In this document: in pieces, positions 1 through 5,965 of the stretch | Position numbering within the stretch: position 1 is the first letter of the stretch | How the letters are laid out: each line of letters begins with the position of its first letter | Source: Succinatimonas sp. CAG:777 | GTDB taxonomy: Bacteria > Pseudomonadota > Gammaproteobacteria > Enterobacterales > Succinivibrionaceae | Assembly (NCBI GenBank): GCA_000431835.1 | Contig: HF987945.1 | Span: forward strand, 1-7,565 | Length of the DNA: 7,565 bases | Direction: 5' to 3' | Made by a program: the position numbers and the translations under genes | Notes under the pieces: generated by a model | Told to the model about the DNA's origin: nothing | The model's database searches: none | Seen by the model: only the letters and a program-made list of their open reading frames with translations

Positions 1-50
1 TAACTCAGGCTAACAGCCGTCCACAGATTGCTTTAAGTCTGTTAGGTTAA
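1..50 (+). CDS. C-terminal tail of an upstream gene (partial)
   Basis: From base 3 one frame reads about 15 sense codons (ending ...RPQIALSLLG) before a TAA at 48-50. The other two forward frames hit stops almost at once. The stop lies 9 nt before a hairpin pair that ends in a rho-independent terminator, which is what the end of a + strand gene should look like. The tail is too short to assign a family and no function is claimed. It could also be non-coding leader, but the frame and terminator spacing favour a real gene end. Confidence 0.4.
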   Translation, partial: TQANSRPQIALSLLG

Positions 51-59
51 TTAAAGCAT

Positions 60-100
60 CTAGTCCCAATCCCATCTCCTCCTGCAGGGGTTGGGATTAG
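60..100 (+). ncRNA. 3'-UTR hairpin with C-rich, anti-SD-like loop
   Basis: Bases 60-73 pair with 87-100 to give a 14-bp stem that includes two G-U wobbles (63-97 and 70-90). The loop is 13 nt (74-86) and contains CTCCTCC, the same sense as the 3' end of 16S rRNA. No U-tract follows, so it is not a terminator by itself; the real terminator begins five bases later. Together the two hairpins look like the 3' half of a small RNA or a structured 3'-UTR. The structure is directly visible; an RNA function is inferred. Confidence 0.45.
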
Positions 101-104
101 TATC

Positions 105-141
105 AAAGCCTCAGCTGTATCTACATCTGAGGTTTTCTTTT
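105..141 (+). terminator. Strong rho-independent terminator
   Basis: AAAGCCTCAG (105-114) pairs with CTGAGGTTTT (127-136), with one G-U pair. The stem can continue past one mismatch through TGT/ACA. A T-rich run follows (133-141 and on to about 153). It ends the transcript entering from the left edge, so the downstream gene at 222 needs its own promoter or read-through. Confidence 0.85.
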
Positions 142-221
142 CTCTTTATTTTTCAAAATATTACTTAAAGATTTTCTAATTTTGCCGATAAGAATATGTA
201 AGGTAATTAGGAGATCATTTC

Positions 222-743
222 ATGCTCACTCATGAGATCAGAAATCAACTTTTAGTAGATGAACTACAGCTTGGTAATCGTCTGAATCAGGATATTCAGA
301 CCTCTGATCATGCTGATTTTGCTCTGCTATTAGCTATGTTGTCTCATGACGTGACTGACAATCCAGAGTTCTCATCTTCTGAATCTAAGTTAAAAGAAGA
401 GGATTTAAGAAGAAAATTCAACCTTCTGCCAGAGCAAAAAAAATATGCTGAAACTTCAGACTTTGACAGAGCTCAGGCAATTACTGAACAATTTGCAAAT
501 TATGGTATGACTCAAGTATTTTTGTCTGAGTGCTTACGTGCAGAACCATTAGTTCCTTTTGAAAGAACTTATTCACCTGAAGTTTTTTCTGAATTAACTC
601 CATTAAAGCAGGAGAAACTTCGTCGTCAAATGAAAGGTGAGGCTTTAACCTATGAAAAAATCCATGAGACAGGTGATGGATTTGATATTTTAGATGAGAT
701 TAACAGCAGCAGATTACAAAGTAAGATTTCTGCTACTGTCTAA
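222..743 (+). CDS. Small conserved protein, VC2046/SO_2500-like
   Basis: This is a 173-residue soluble, charged protein with no signal peptide or membrane segment. The ATG start is supported by AGGAGAT at 209-215, six bases upstream. The N-terminal part carries DELQLGNRLN (about residues 13-22) and ADFALLLAMLSHDV (31-44). I recall this pattern from the uncharacterised VC2046/SO_2500 family of gammaproteobacteria, but the match is from memory and not checked. The central part is variable and the C-terminus (about 125-170) is lysine- and glutamate-rich. It stands alone behind a terminator and is convergent with the C-S lyase gene, with only 41 bp between the stops and no clear terminator there. 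A weak promoter (TTAAAG 165-170, TAAGAA 189-194, spacing 18) is possible. Its function is unknown. Confidence 0.8.
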   Translation: MLTHEIRNQLLVDELQLGNRLNQDIQTSDHADFALLLAMLSHDVTDNPEFSSSESKLKEEDLRRKFNLLPEQKKYAETSDFDRAQAITEQFANYGMTQVFLSECLRAEPLVPFERTYSPEVFSELTPLKQEKLRRQMKGEALTYEKIHETGDGFDILDEINSSRLQSKISATV

Positions 744-784
744 TTGAGAAAATCAGTTTGCGATGCCTTCCTTAACTAAAATCT

Positions 785-1951
785 CTAACCTAAAGCCTTC
801 TTAAATCTCTTTAAAGCCTCTTCTAAATAAGCTCTAGGACAACCTAGATTTATTCTTAAGAAACTTGGATATGGTGACATATACATCTCACCATCATTTA
901 CATAGAGTTTTCCTTTCTTTAAAAGAGTGCTCTTAATCTCTGTGCCACTCATATTAAAGCATGAGCAATCAACCCAAGCTAAATAGGTACTCTCTAAACT
1001 TGCGACATGAACTTCAGGGTAATTCTCTTTAAAGAACTTTACTAATAACTTGTAGTTATCCTGAATATAGTCATTAAGTTCTGCAATCCAGTCATCACAT
1101 TCATTGTAGGCTGCAACAGTAGCTGTAATACCAAATGGAGACAGATCATTGATTTCATTGATATTAAACTGTCTGTCGATGCGATTTAAAAAACCTTTGT
1201 TCTGAGTAAAGACATAGGCATTTTTAAGACCTGCAATATTAAAGGTCTTACTGCCAGATCTCATGGTAATGATCCTGTCGTTAAAGCTTTCATCTAAGGT
1301 AGTAAGCGCATGGAAAACAGAACCATTAGGTCTGATGTCACAGTGAATTTCATCTGAAATTACAATAAGATTATGCTTTTTAGCAATAGCGATAATCTTG
1401 AGCAACTCTTCTTTTGTCCACAATCTGCCTGATGGATTATGTGGATTACATAAGAGTAAGAATCTTGCTTTTTCATGACTTGCAAGCTCTTCTAAGTTAT
1501 CAATATCTATTGAGAACTTATTATCTTTATAGATAAGTTTATTTTCTGCTAAAACACAGCCAGTATTTTTAATACAACCAAAGAAACAGTTATAAGCAGG
1601 TGTTTGTAAAATTACCTCATCACCTGGCAAAGATAGAGACTGTAAAATCGCTGTAAGTGCTGGTACTACTGCTGTAGAGCATAAGATCCAGTCTTTTTCT
1701 ACATGCTGACCATAATGTCTTTTATGGAAATTGCTAATGGCATCATAGTATTCTTTAGTAGCAACACCATAGCCGTAACAGCCTTGCTGTGCAAGTTTGT
1801 TTACAGCTTCATAGATAGCTGGAGCTGCTTTAAAATCCATATCAGCTACCCATAAAGGTAAGACCTCAGGATCTTTCATAAGATCCCACTTGTAGCTGTA
1901 GGTGTTTTTTCTGTCTATGATTTCATCAAAATTGTATTTATGCTCAGCCAT
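785..1951 (-). CDS. patB: MalY/PatB-type PLP-dependent C-S lyase (cystathionine beta-lyase)
   Basis: This 388-residue fold-type I PLP enzyme has the usual family length. It is expected to be cytoplasmic and to cleave C-S bonds of cystathionine, cystine or cysteine conjugates, giving pyruvate, ammonia and a thiol or H2S. Visible motifs are ADMDF (36-40), NPHNPSGR (169-176), SDEIH with the PLP-nitrogen Asp200 (199-203), SGSKTFNIAGL with the Schiff-base Lys235 (232-242), and FLRINLG with the carboxylate-binding Arg366. All key residues are intact, so it should be active. Its ATG overlaps the end of the DUF3737 gene by 8 nt (ATGGCTGA), with a good SD, GAAGAAGG at 1957-1964. The two products are therefore probably made together from one mRNA. 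Physiological substrate cannot be read from sequence; a MalY-like moonlighting repressor role is possible but not supported here. Confidence 0.9.
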   Translation of the reverse strand: MAEHKYNFDEIIDRKNTYSYKWDLMKDPEVLPLWVADMDFKAAPAIYEAVNKLAQQGCYGYGVATKEYYDAISNFHKRHYGQHVEKDWILCSTAVVPALTAILQSLSLPGDEVILQTPAYNCFFGCIKNTGCVLAENKLIYKDNKFSIDIDNLEELASHEKARFLLLCNPHNPSGRLWTKEELLKIIAIAKKHNLIVISDEIHCDIRPNGSVFHALTTLDESFNDRIITMRSGSKTFNIAGLKNAYVFTQNKGFLNRIDRQFNINEINDLSPFGITATVAAYNECDDWIAELNDYIQDNYKLLVKFFKENYPEVHVASLESTYLAWVDCSCFNMSGTEIKSTLLKKGKLYVNDGEMYMSPYPSFLRINLGCPRAYLEEALKRFKKALG

Positions 1952-2798
1952 TGTAACCTTCTTCTATAACACAATTATCAGGCGCTTTGGTATTCTCATC
2001 ACGAATGATAGCTCCTACTGATTGTACTTTAATTATGCCAGAAGTAGGATTTTTTATACTGGTAACATGGCCTTTGATAGTTGCATCAATTGCTGTTGAA
2101 TATTCAAAGGCAAGATCACAATCTTTATCAAAGGTGCAGTTAACTAAAGTTAAGTTTTCAGCATAACACAATGGTTGTGTGCCACTTATCTTACAGTTAA
2201 TAAGTTTTAAGTTCTTTGAATGCCAACCTAAATATTCACCATTTAATACTGAGTTTTCAACAACTACGTTATGAGCCTCCCAAAAGGCATCTTTTGAATC
2301 TAAGACAGAATCTTTAATGGTAATGTTTTCACAATTCTGGAATGAATAGTTGCCTTGCAGGTTAAAGTTCTCAACAGCGATATTAGAACTGTTCATAAAT
2401 ATGTAATCGCCGTTTACGGCTTTTACATCTTTTAAGGCAATATTCTCACAATCCCATAAGGTCTCTTGCGCATCTATAAATTCAACTTTAAAAAGGGCTA
2501 TACCCTTCATGCGTCTGAACATCTTAGGCGCAATGATTTTGCAATTGGACATTTTTAAATTGTTTGAATACCAGATGGCTGCACGAGCACCGGTATCAAA
2601 AGTGCAGTTTTCAATTTCAAAATCGTTGATATGCCAGAAAGGGTATTTACCGTTGAAATAAGAATTAACAGCAACAATATTGTGTCCTTCTTTAATTGCA
2701 GATTCGCCGTTTAAGATCTTAATGTTTTCAAGTCTTAAGTCTTGTTGAAAGAAAAGAGGTCTTTCGCCTTGAAATTCTTTATCTTTGATAATATTCAT
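1944..2798 (-). CDS. DUF3737 family right-handed beta-helix protein
   Basis: The protein is 284 residues from the ATG at 2798. It is built of about 20-residue repeats of the form N-x-L/I-x-x-x-N-C/S, typical of a pectate-lyase-like beta helix. Motifs I associate with DUF3737 are present: ERPLFF (12-17), KYPFWH (51-56), AIWYS (74-78), APKMFR (90-95), ETLWDC (112-117), KDAFW (169-173), GEYLGWHS (187-194) and LAFEYS (229-234). It has no signal peptide, so it is probably cytoplasmic. Its biochemical role is not established; carbohydrate binding or modification is only suggested by the fold. A longer frame to 2843 would start at a TTG inside a terminator hairpin and is rejected. The SD before 2798 is weak. 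The stop overlaps the lyase start. Confidence 0.88.
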   Translation of the reverse strand: MNIIKDKEFQGERPLFFQQDLRLENIKILNGESAIKEGHNIVAVNSYFNGKYPFWHINDFEIENCTFDTGARAAIWYSNNLKMSNCKIIAPKMFRRMKGIALFKVEFIDAQETLWDCENIALKDVKAVNGDYIFMNSSNIAVENFNLQGNYSFQNCENITIKDSVLDSKDAFWEAHNVVVENSVLNGEYLGWHSKNLKLINCKISGTQPLCYAENLTLVNCTFDKDCDLAFEYSTAIDATIKGHVTSIKNPTSGIIKVQSVGAIIRDENTKAPDNCVIEEGYNG

Positions 2799-2815
2799 AG
2801 AACTTAAAAAAATAG

Positions 2816-2844
2816 TTTGGTAGTAGGACGATCCTACTACCAAA
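2816..2844 (-). terminator. Rho-independent terminator upstream of the DUF3737 start
   Basis: TTTGGTAGTAGGA (2816-2828) and TCCTACTACCAAA (2832-2844) form a perfect 13-bp stem with a 3-nt loop. On the - strand it is followed by CTATTTTTTT, giving a U-tract in the right direction to end transcripts coming from the dehydrogenase. It sits only 17 nt before the DUF3737 ATG, so it either separates the dehydrogenase from the two downstream genes or throttles read-through into them. Confidence 0.8.
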
Positions 2845-2873
2845 AGTTAAGGTTAGTACCTTTGGATAATTAT

Positions 2874-2897
2874 TTTCAGGTCAATATTTTCCTGAAA
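2874..2897 (-). promoter_or_regulatory. Dyad overlapping a possible -35 element
   Basis: TTTCAGG (2874-2880) and CCTGAAA (2891-2897) form a 7-bp inverted repeat with a 10-base spacer in the 112-bp gap after the dehydrogenase. On the - strand it contains TTGACC (2884 to 2879), which resembles a -35 box, but no good -10 lies at the ideal distance. It may be an operator for a promoter serving the DUF3737-lyase pair. The dyad is visible; the role is a guess. Confidence 0.25.
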
Positions 2898-2910
2898 TTT
2901 CTATCTAAGG

Positions 2911-4101
2911 TTATTTAGCAAGATTTAAGATCTCAATGATGTCTTTTTTAGTTAGAGCAGGACGTGCTGGCAGATTGCCATTCTCATCATGAATTACTTT
3001 TAAAGTAATATCAGCGTAGTCTTCAAACTTGCTATCGTCGATGCCTAAATCTTTAAAGCGGTTAGGGCAACCAATCTTCCTTAAGAAGTCTTCGTATTTA
3101 GCTACGCCTTCAAGTGCAGTCTTTTCATCATCTCCAGTATCTTTTACATTAAATACGAAGGTTGCAAAATCAACAAACTTCTTAACATTGCCACCATGCT
3201 TAATGGTAAATTTCATCCAAGCAGGATTGATGATAGCTAAACCTGCGCCATGAGTAATGTCATGGATACCAGATACTGTGTGCTCAATCATATGAACAGG
3301 AAAAGCACCATGTGTACCACAGCTGATAAATCCGTTCAGAGCAACAATGGAATCCCATTGTACCTGCTCACGAGATTCAAGATCATGGCCATTTTCATAA
3401 GCCTTCAATCCATAAAAAATACAGTTTTTAATGGTGGATAAAGAGAATGCATCCTGCAGAGGGGTGCCATCTACTCCGTTAAAGTAGCTTTCTGTAATAT
3501 GAACAATGATGTCACAGATTCCGTAGCCTGTTTGGTTTTGTGGAACTGTTAAAGTAAGTTCAGGATCAACTAATGCAACTTTTGGGTAAAGGACTTCGCT
3601 GTGAACAAAAGATTTTTCTTTTGTGTCCTCATTTGAGATTACACCGTCAGGATTCATCTCAGATCCTGTTGCTGCCAGAGTAGGTACTGTAATTACCGGA
3701 AGGGCTTCTTTGGGGATATAAACATTTTCCTGTCCATGATAAATCATATCCCAGGGATCACCATCATACATTGCACCTGCCGCAATTGCTTTTGAGCAGT
3801 CCATGGTACTACCACCACCTAAAGCTACAATCACATCACAGTTATGCTCTTTAACTAACTTTACGCCTTTTCTAACTGATGAAATCTTTGGATTAGGTTC
3901 AATTCCGTCACACTCTACTATTTCTACATTAGCTTTCTTTAATGAAGCTATAGCTTTATCAAAAGTACCGTTTCTCTTTACAGAACCGCCGCCTGTAACT
4001 AACAATGCTTTGTGTCCGTATTCCTTTACAACTTCGCCTAGTTTCTCAAGATTGCCTTTTCCAAATAAAACCTTAGTTGGATTATAAAATTCAAAATTCA
4101 C
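2911..4101 (-). CDS. Iron-containing alcohol dehydrogenase, YqhD/BDH type (NADPH)
   Basis: This 396-residue group III metal-dependent alcohol dehydrogenase would reduce aldehydes to alcohols (or the reverse) in the cytoplasm. The N-terminal dinucleotide domain has LFGKG (12-16), TGGGSVK (36-42), the loop that favours NADPH in YqhD, and LGGGSTMDCSK (94-104). TLAATGSE (141-148) is the metal/cofactor loop. The four metal ligands by position are Asp197, His201, His270 and His284; their spacing (4, 69, 14) equals E. coli YqhD Asp194/His198/His267/His281. The start is GTG at 4101, set by AAAGGAG five bases upstream. It is divergent from an AraC/YqhC-type regulator, which probably activates it. It is close to YqhD and clostridial butanol dehydrogenases; a substrate cannot be named, so no symbol is given. 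Confidence 0.93.
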   Translation of the reverse strand: MNFEFYNPTKVLFGKGNLEKLGEVVKEYGHKALLVTGGGSVKRNGTFDKAIASLKKANVEIVECDGIEPNPKISSVRKGVKLVKEHNCDVIVALGGGSTMDCSKAIAAGAMYDGDPWDMIYHGQENVYIPKEALPVITVPTLAATGSEMNPDGVISNEDTKEKSFVHSEVLYPKVALVDPELTLTVPQNQTGYGICDIIVHITESYFNGVDGTPLQDAFSLSTIKNCIFYGLKAYENGHDLESREQVQWDSIVALNGFISCGTHGAFPVHMIEHTVSGIHDITHGAGLAIINPAWMKFTIKHGGNVKKFVDFATFVFNVKDTGDDEKTALEGVAKYEDFLRKIGCPNRFKDLGIDDSKFEDYADITLKVIHDENGNLPARPALTKKDIIEILNLAK

Positions 4102-4106
4102 AACAA

Positions 4107-4113
4107 CTCCTTT
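4107..4113 (-). promoter_or_regulatory. Ribosome binding site fixing the GTG start of the dehydrogenase
   Basis: On the - strand AAAGGAG lies five bases before GTG (4101-4099). No ATG is better placed, and the protein from this GTG begins MNFEFYNPTK, matching the normal N-terminus of the family. Confidence 0.8.
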
Positions 4114-4126
4114 TACAAGTGTTTTG

Positions 4127-4167
4127 CATAAACAGTTTTGATAAATTAGCTTGTACTTTTCTAGTAC
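4127..4167 (-). promoter_or_regulatory. Candidate regulator-dependent promoter and direct-repeat operator for the dehydrogenase
   Basis: On the - strand GTACTAG (4167 to 4161) and GTACAAG (4156 to 4150) are direct repeats 11 bp apart, one helical turn. The second overlaps the -35 position of a possible -10 box TTTATG (4132 to 4127) with a 17-bp spacer. A poor -35 covered by a phased direct repeat is typical of promoters activated by AraC-family proteins. The repeats are visible; their binding by the adjacent regulator is inferred. Confidence 0.35.
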
Positions 4168-4204
4168 GACTTACTTTTACTGTCTTTAATTTAGTGCATT
4201 TAGA

Positions 4205-4210
4205 TATAAC
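4205..4210 (+). promoter_or_regulatory. Possible -10 box for the AraC-type regulator
   Basis: TATAAC matches five of six consensus -10 bases and lies 78 bp before the regulator's ATG. No convincing -35 is found 16-18 bp upstream. The surrounding DNA is so AT-rich that chance matches are likely. Confidence 0.25.
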
Positions 4211-4220
4211 TTTATATACA

Positions 4221-4239
4221 CAATATTTTCAAAATATTG
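4221..4239. repeat. Perfect palindrome, likely operator
   Basis: CAATATTTT (4221-4229), one central C, then AAAATATTG (4231-4239): a 9-bp perfect inverted repeat. It lies just downstream of the best -10 candidate of the regulator gene and upstream of the dehydrogenase promoter candidate. There is no U-tract, so it is not a terminator. Its position fits autoregulation or a second, dimeric repressor. Confidence 0.4.
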
Positions 4240-4288
4240 CCTAATCCTACCAAAATCAGAGCATATTAGTGAAAACACAGTTGAAATC

Positions 4289-5191
4289 ATGCATAATTCT
4301 ATAAAAGAGAGGTGTGCTTTGGAAGAATTTACAAAAGCTTTAGAGTACTTTCCTAATATGGATGAAGGTACTAAAGATGCTCCTTTAGATAATGTTTTCT
4401 ATTTTAAACGCTACCACTATAAAAGTGCTGAGCCTACTGTCTACAGAACCGGACTTTGTATTCTGCTATCAGGAAAAAAGCGCATGACTTTTGAAGAACA
4501 CTCTTATGAGTATTCAGCTTTAGACTACATTGTCTGTTCAATGATGATCCATGCTCAGTGTGAGACTTTTGCAAGTTTTGATGACCCTGTAAGAGGCATC
4601 TTTATTGGGTTTTCAGTTGAAGAAATTCGTGAACTAGTTGAAATCATGAATTTACGTGGCAGAATAAAGACTTTTGATTCAAAGCACATTCCATCTCCAA
4701 TCGGACCCTCTACTATGGATGGGGATTTTCAGGATTCTTTAGTAAGATTTTTAAAATGCCTGTCTGATGAGAATGAAGCTAAAGTTTTGGGAAAAGCTTT
4801 AAAACGTGAAGTTTTATATAGAGCTTTATGTGGTGAGCAGGCAGAGCTGTTATTAAAACTCTCTTTACAGGCAGGACCTTTAGTACAGATCAACAAAGTT
4901 ATTGATGTTTTAGAGCAAAACTATAATCAAGAAATTGATGTGGATAATCTTGCTAAAGAAGTAAATCTAAGTGTGTCATCATTCTACCGCCTCTTTAAAG
5001 ATGTTACCTCAGATACTCCTGTACAGTATCTTAAAAAGATCAGATTAAATAAAGCTAAAGAGATGATCATTACTCAAAATGCGAAAGCTTATGTGGCAGC
5101 ATTAGAAGTCGGCTATCAGAGTGTTTCTCAGTTCAGCCGAGAGTTCAAACGCTACTTTGGCGTGACACCAGCTGCTCTAAAGGTAAGTTAG
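4289..5191 (+). CDS. AraC-family transcriptional regulator, YqhC-like
   Basis: The 300-residue protein has an N-terminal AraC_N-type cupin sensor domain (about residues 30-185, with RTGLCILLSGKKRM at 53-66 and KREVLYRALCGE at 172-183) and a C-terminal double helix-turn-helix (about 200-298). The first HTH is near LAKEVNLSVSSFYRLFK (221-237). The second ends in the AraC signature GYQSVSQFSREFKRYFG (275-291). The domain order matches E. coli YqhC, which activates the aldehyde reductase gene yqhD; here the divergent neighbour is a YqhD-type dehydrogenase 187 bp away. It is therefore probably the local activator, perhaps induced by aldehydes. The ATG at 4289 has a poor SD; a TTG at 4319 is preceded by GAGAGG and would remove ten residues outside the domain, so the start is uncertain. 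Confidence 0.88.
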   Translation: MHNSIKERCALEEFTKALEYFPNMDEGTKDAPLDNVFYFKRYHYKSAEPTVYRTGLCILLSGKKRMTFEEHSYEYSALDYIVCSMMIHAQCETFASFDDPVRGIFIGFSVEEIRELVEIMNLRGRIKTFDSKHIPSPIGPSTMDGDFQDSLVRFLKCLSDENEAKVLGKALKREVLYRALCGEQAELLLKLSLQAGPLVQINKVIDVLEQNYNQEIDVDNLAKEVNLSVSSFYRLFKDVTSDTPVQYLKKIRLNKAKEMIITQNAKAYVAALEVGYQSVSQFSREFKRYFGVTPAALKVS

Positions 5192-5225
5192 ATCTGAGAC
5201 TTGCTTTAATTAGACTATTTGACCT

Positions 5226-5257
5226 AAAAGGTAAGCTCAAATTTGCTTACCTTTTTT
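5226..5257. terminator. Bidirectional terminator between convergent genes
   Basis: AAAAGGTAAGC (5226-5236) pairs perfectly with GCTTACCTTTT (5245-5255) around an 8-nt loop, with T-runs on both strands. It serves the araC-type gene from the left and smrA from the right. The smrA stop codon (5247-5249) lies inside the stem. Confidence 0.85.
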
Positions 5258-5882
5258 GATAGATTTCGCGGTTAACAATAGATGCCTTATCGCCTTTCTT
5301 TAGGATAATGCACAAGGCTCCGGTTCCACCTTTCCAAACAGGTGCTGAATGGAAAGCTAAAACATCAGGGATCTGCTTTAACCAGTGGGCTACATGACTT
5401 TTCATCAAGGCCTTAGGATTTGATCTCTCGCCTTTACCGTGAATGATAAGAATGCATCTGAATTCATGCTTTTTAGCAAAAGCTAAAAATTGCATTACCT
5501 GTTCATAAGCCTGTTCAATGGTCTTGCCATGCAGATCGATAAAGTCAGCTTCAGGGTATTCTCCTTTACGCAGCTTCTGTACTACATAAGGCTGTACGCC
5601 AGGACGACGGAACTCTAAGACATCATTAGGTTGAACCATATGGACAAAGCCTGAGGAGGCTGAATCGGTTACATCCTCAGATTTTCTGACAGCAGCTTCC
5701 TGTCTTGCTTTGGCAAGTTTTTTGTCAATAAGGGAAGAGCTCTTTTCTACTTTATCCTGAACAAGAGTTTTGATCTCTCCAATTGAGTCTCCAATTAAAG
5801 AGGAGAACTCAGGATCTTGAGATTCCTGCTCCTGTTCTTTTAATAACTGTAAAAAATCTTGGCTGTTATCTTTATCTGACAT
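5247..5882 (-). CDS. smrA: Smr-domain protein, SmrA-like nuclease
   Basis: The protein is 211 residues from the ATG at 5882. The first 80 residues are charged and low in complexity, probably disordered. Then comes LEFRRPGVQPYVVQKLRKGEYP (89-110), the segment that precedes the Smr domain in gammaproteobacterial SmrA/YdaL. The Smr domain (about 112-197) has DLHG (116-119), IIHGKG (146-151) and GGTGAL (185-190), the signature loops of this RNA/DNA-nicking fold. Both the DLHG and HGKG motifs are intact. Family members act on nucleic acids; SmrB cleaves mRNA at collided ribosomes, whereas the SmrA role is less clear. The frame stays open to a TTG at 6011, but that would overlap the upstream gene and add residues not typical of the family. 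It follows the cbiB-like gene after 83 bp, possibly with its own weak promoter. Confidence 0.85.
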   Translation of the reverse strand: MSDKDNSQDFLQLLKEQEQESQDPEFSSLIGDSIGEIKTLVQDKVEKSSSLIDKKLAKARQEAAVRKSEDVTDSASSGFVHMVQPNDVLEFRRPGVQPYVVQKLRKGEYPEADFIDLHGKTIEQAYEQVMQFLAFAKKHEFRCILIIHGKGERSNPKALMKSHVAHWLKQIPDVLAFHSAPVWKGGTGALCIILKKGDKASIVNREIYQKR

Positions 5883-5933
5883 AACTATCTTTATCTTGGG
5901 TAAATTTTTTAACTTGTTATCGCAATAACTTAT

Positions 5934-5960
5934 TTCGTTAATAGCTTTGGTAATAACGAA
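5934..5960. repeat. Inverted repeat in the gap before smrA
   Basis: TTCGTTA (5934-5940) and TAACGAA (5954-5960) are perfect 7-bp arms with a 13-base spacer. The right arm sits just before the cbiB-like stop codon on the - strand. A smaller hairpin (GTTAT/ATAAC, about 5915-5928) lies next to it. There is no U-tract, so an operator, promoter element or mRNA processing structure is more likely than a terminator. Confidence 0.25.
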
Positions 5961-5965
5961 TAAAA

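Noticed and set aside
1..200. tRNA, tmRNA, RNase P or SRP RNA 3' end
   Set aside because: No CCA end, T-loop or other conserved core of these RNAs is present; the hairpins fit a 3'-UTR and terminator better.
744..784. Terminator between the convergent genes at 222-743 and 785-1951
   Set aside because: No stable inverted repeat with a T-run is visible in the 41-bp gap.
2799..2843. Longer DUF3737 protein starting at TTG 2843
   Set aside because: The start would lie inside the 13-bp terminator hairpin and the extra residues are just its translation. The family N-terminus begins at the ATG at 2798.
3029..4087. Open frames on the + strand at 3029-3253, 3250-3441 and 3803-4087
   Set aside because: They lie wholly antisense to the well-conserved dehydrogenase gene, show no recognisable domain and lack proper ribosome binding sites.
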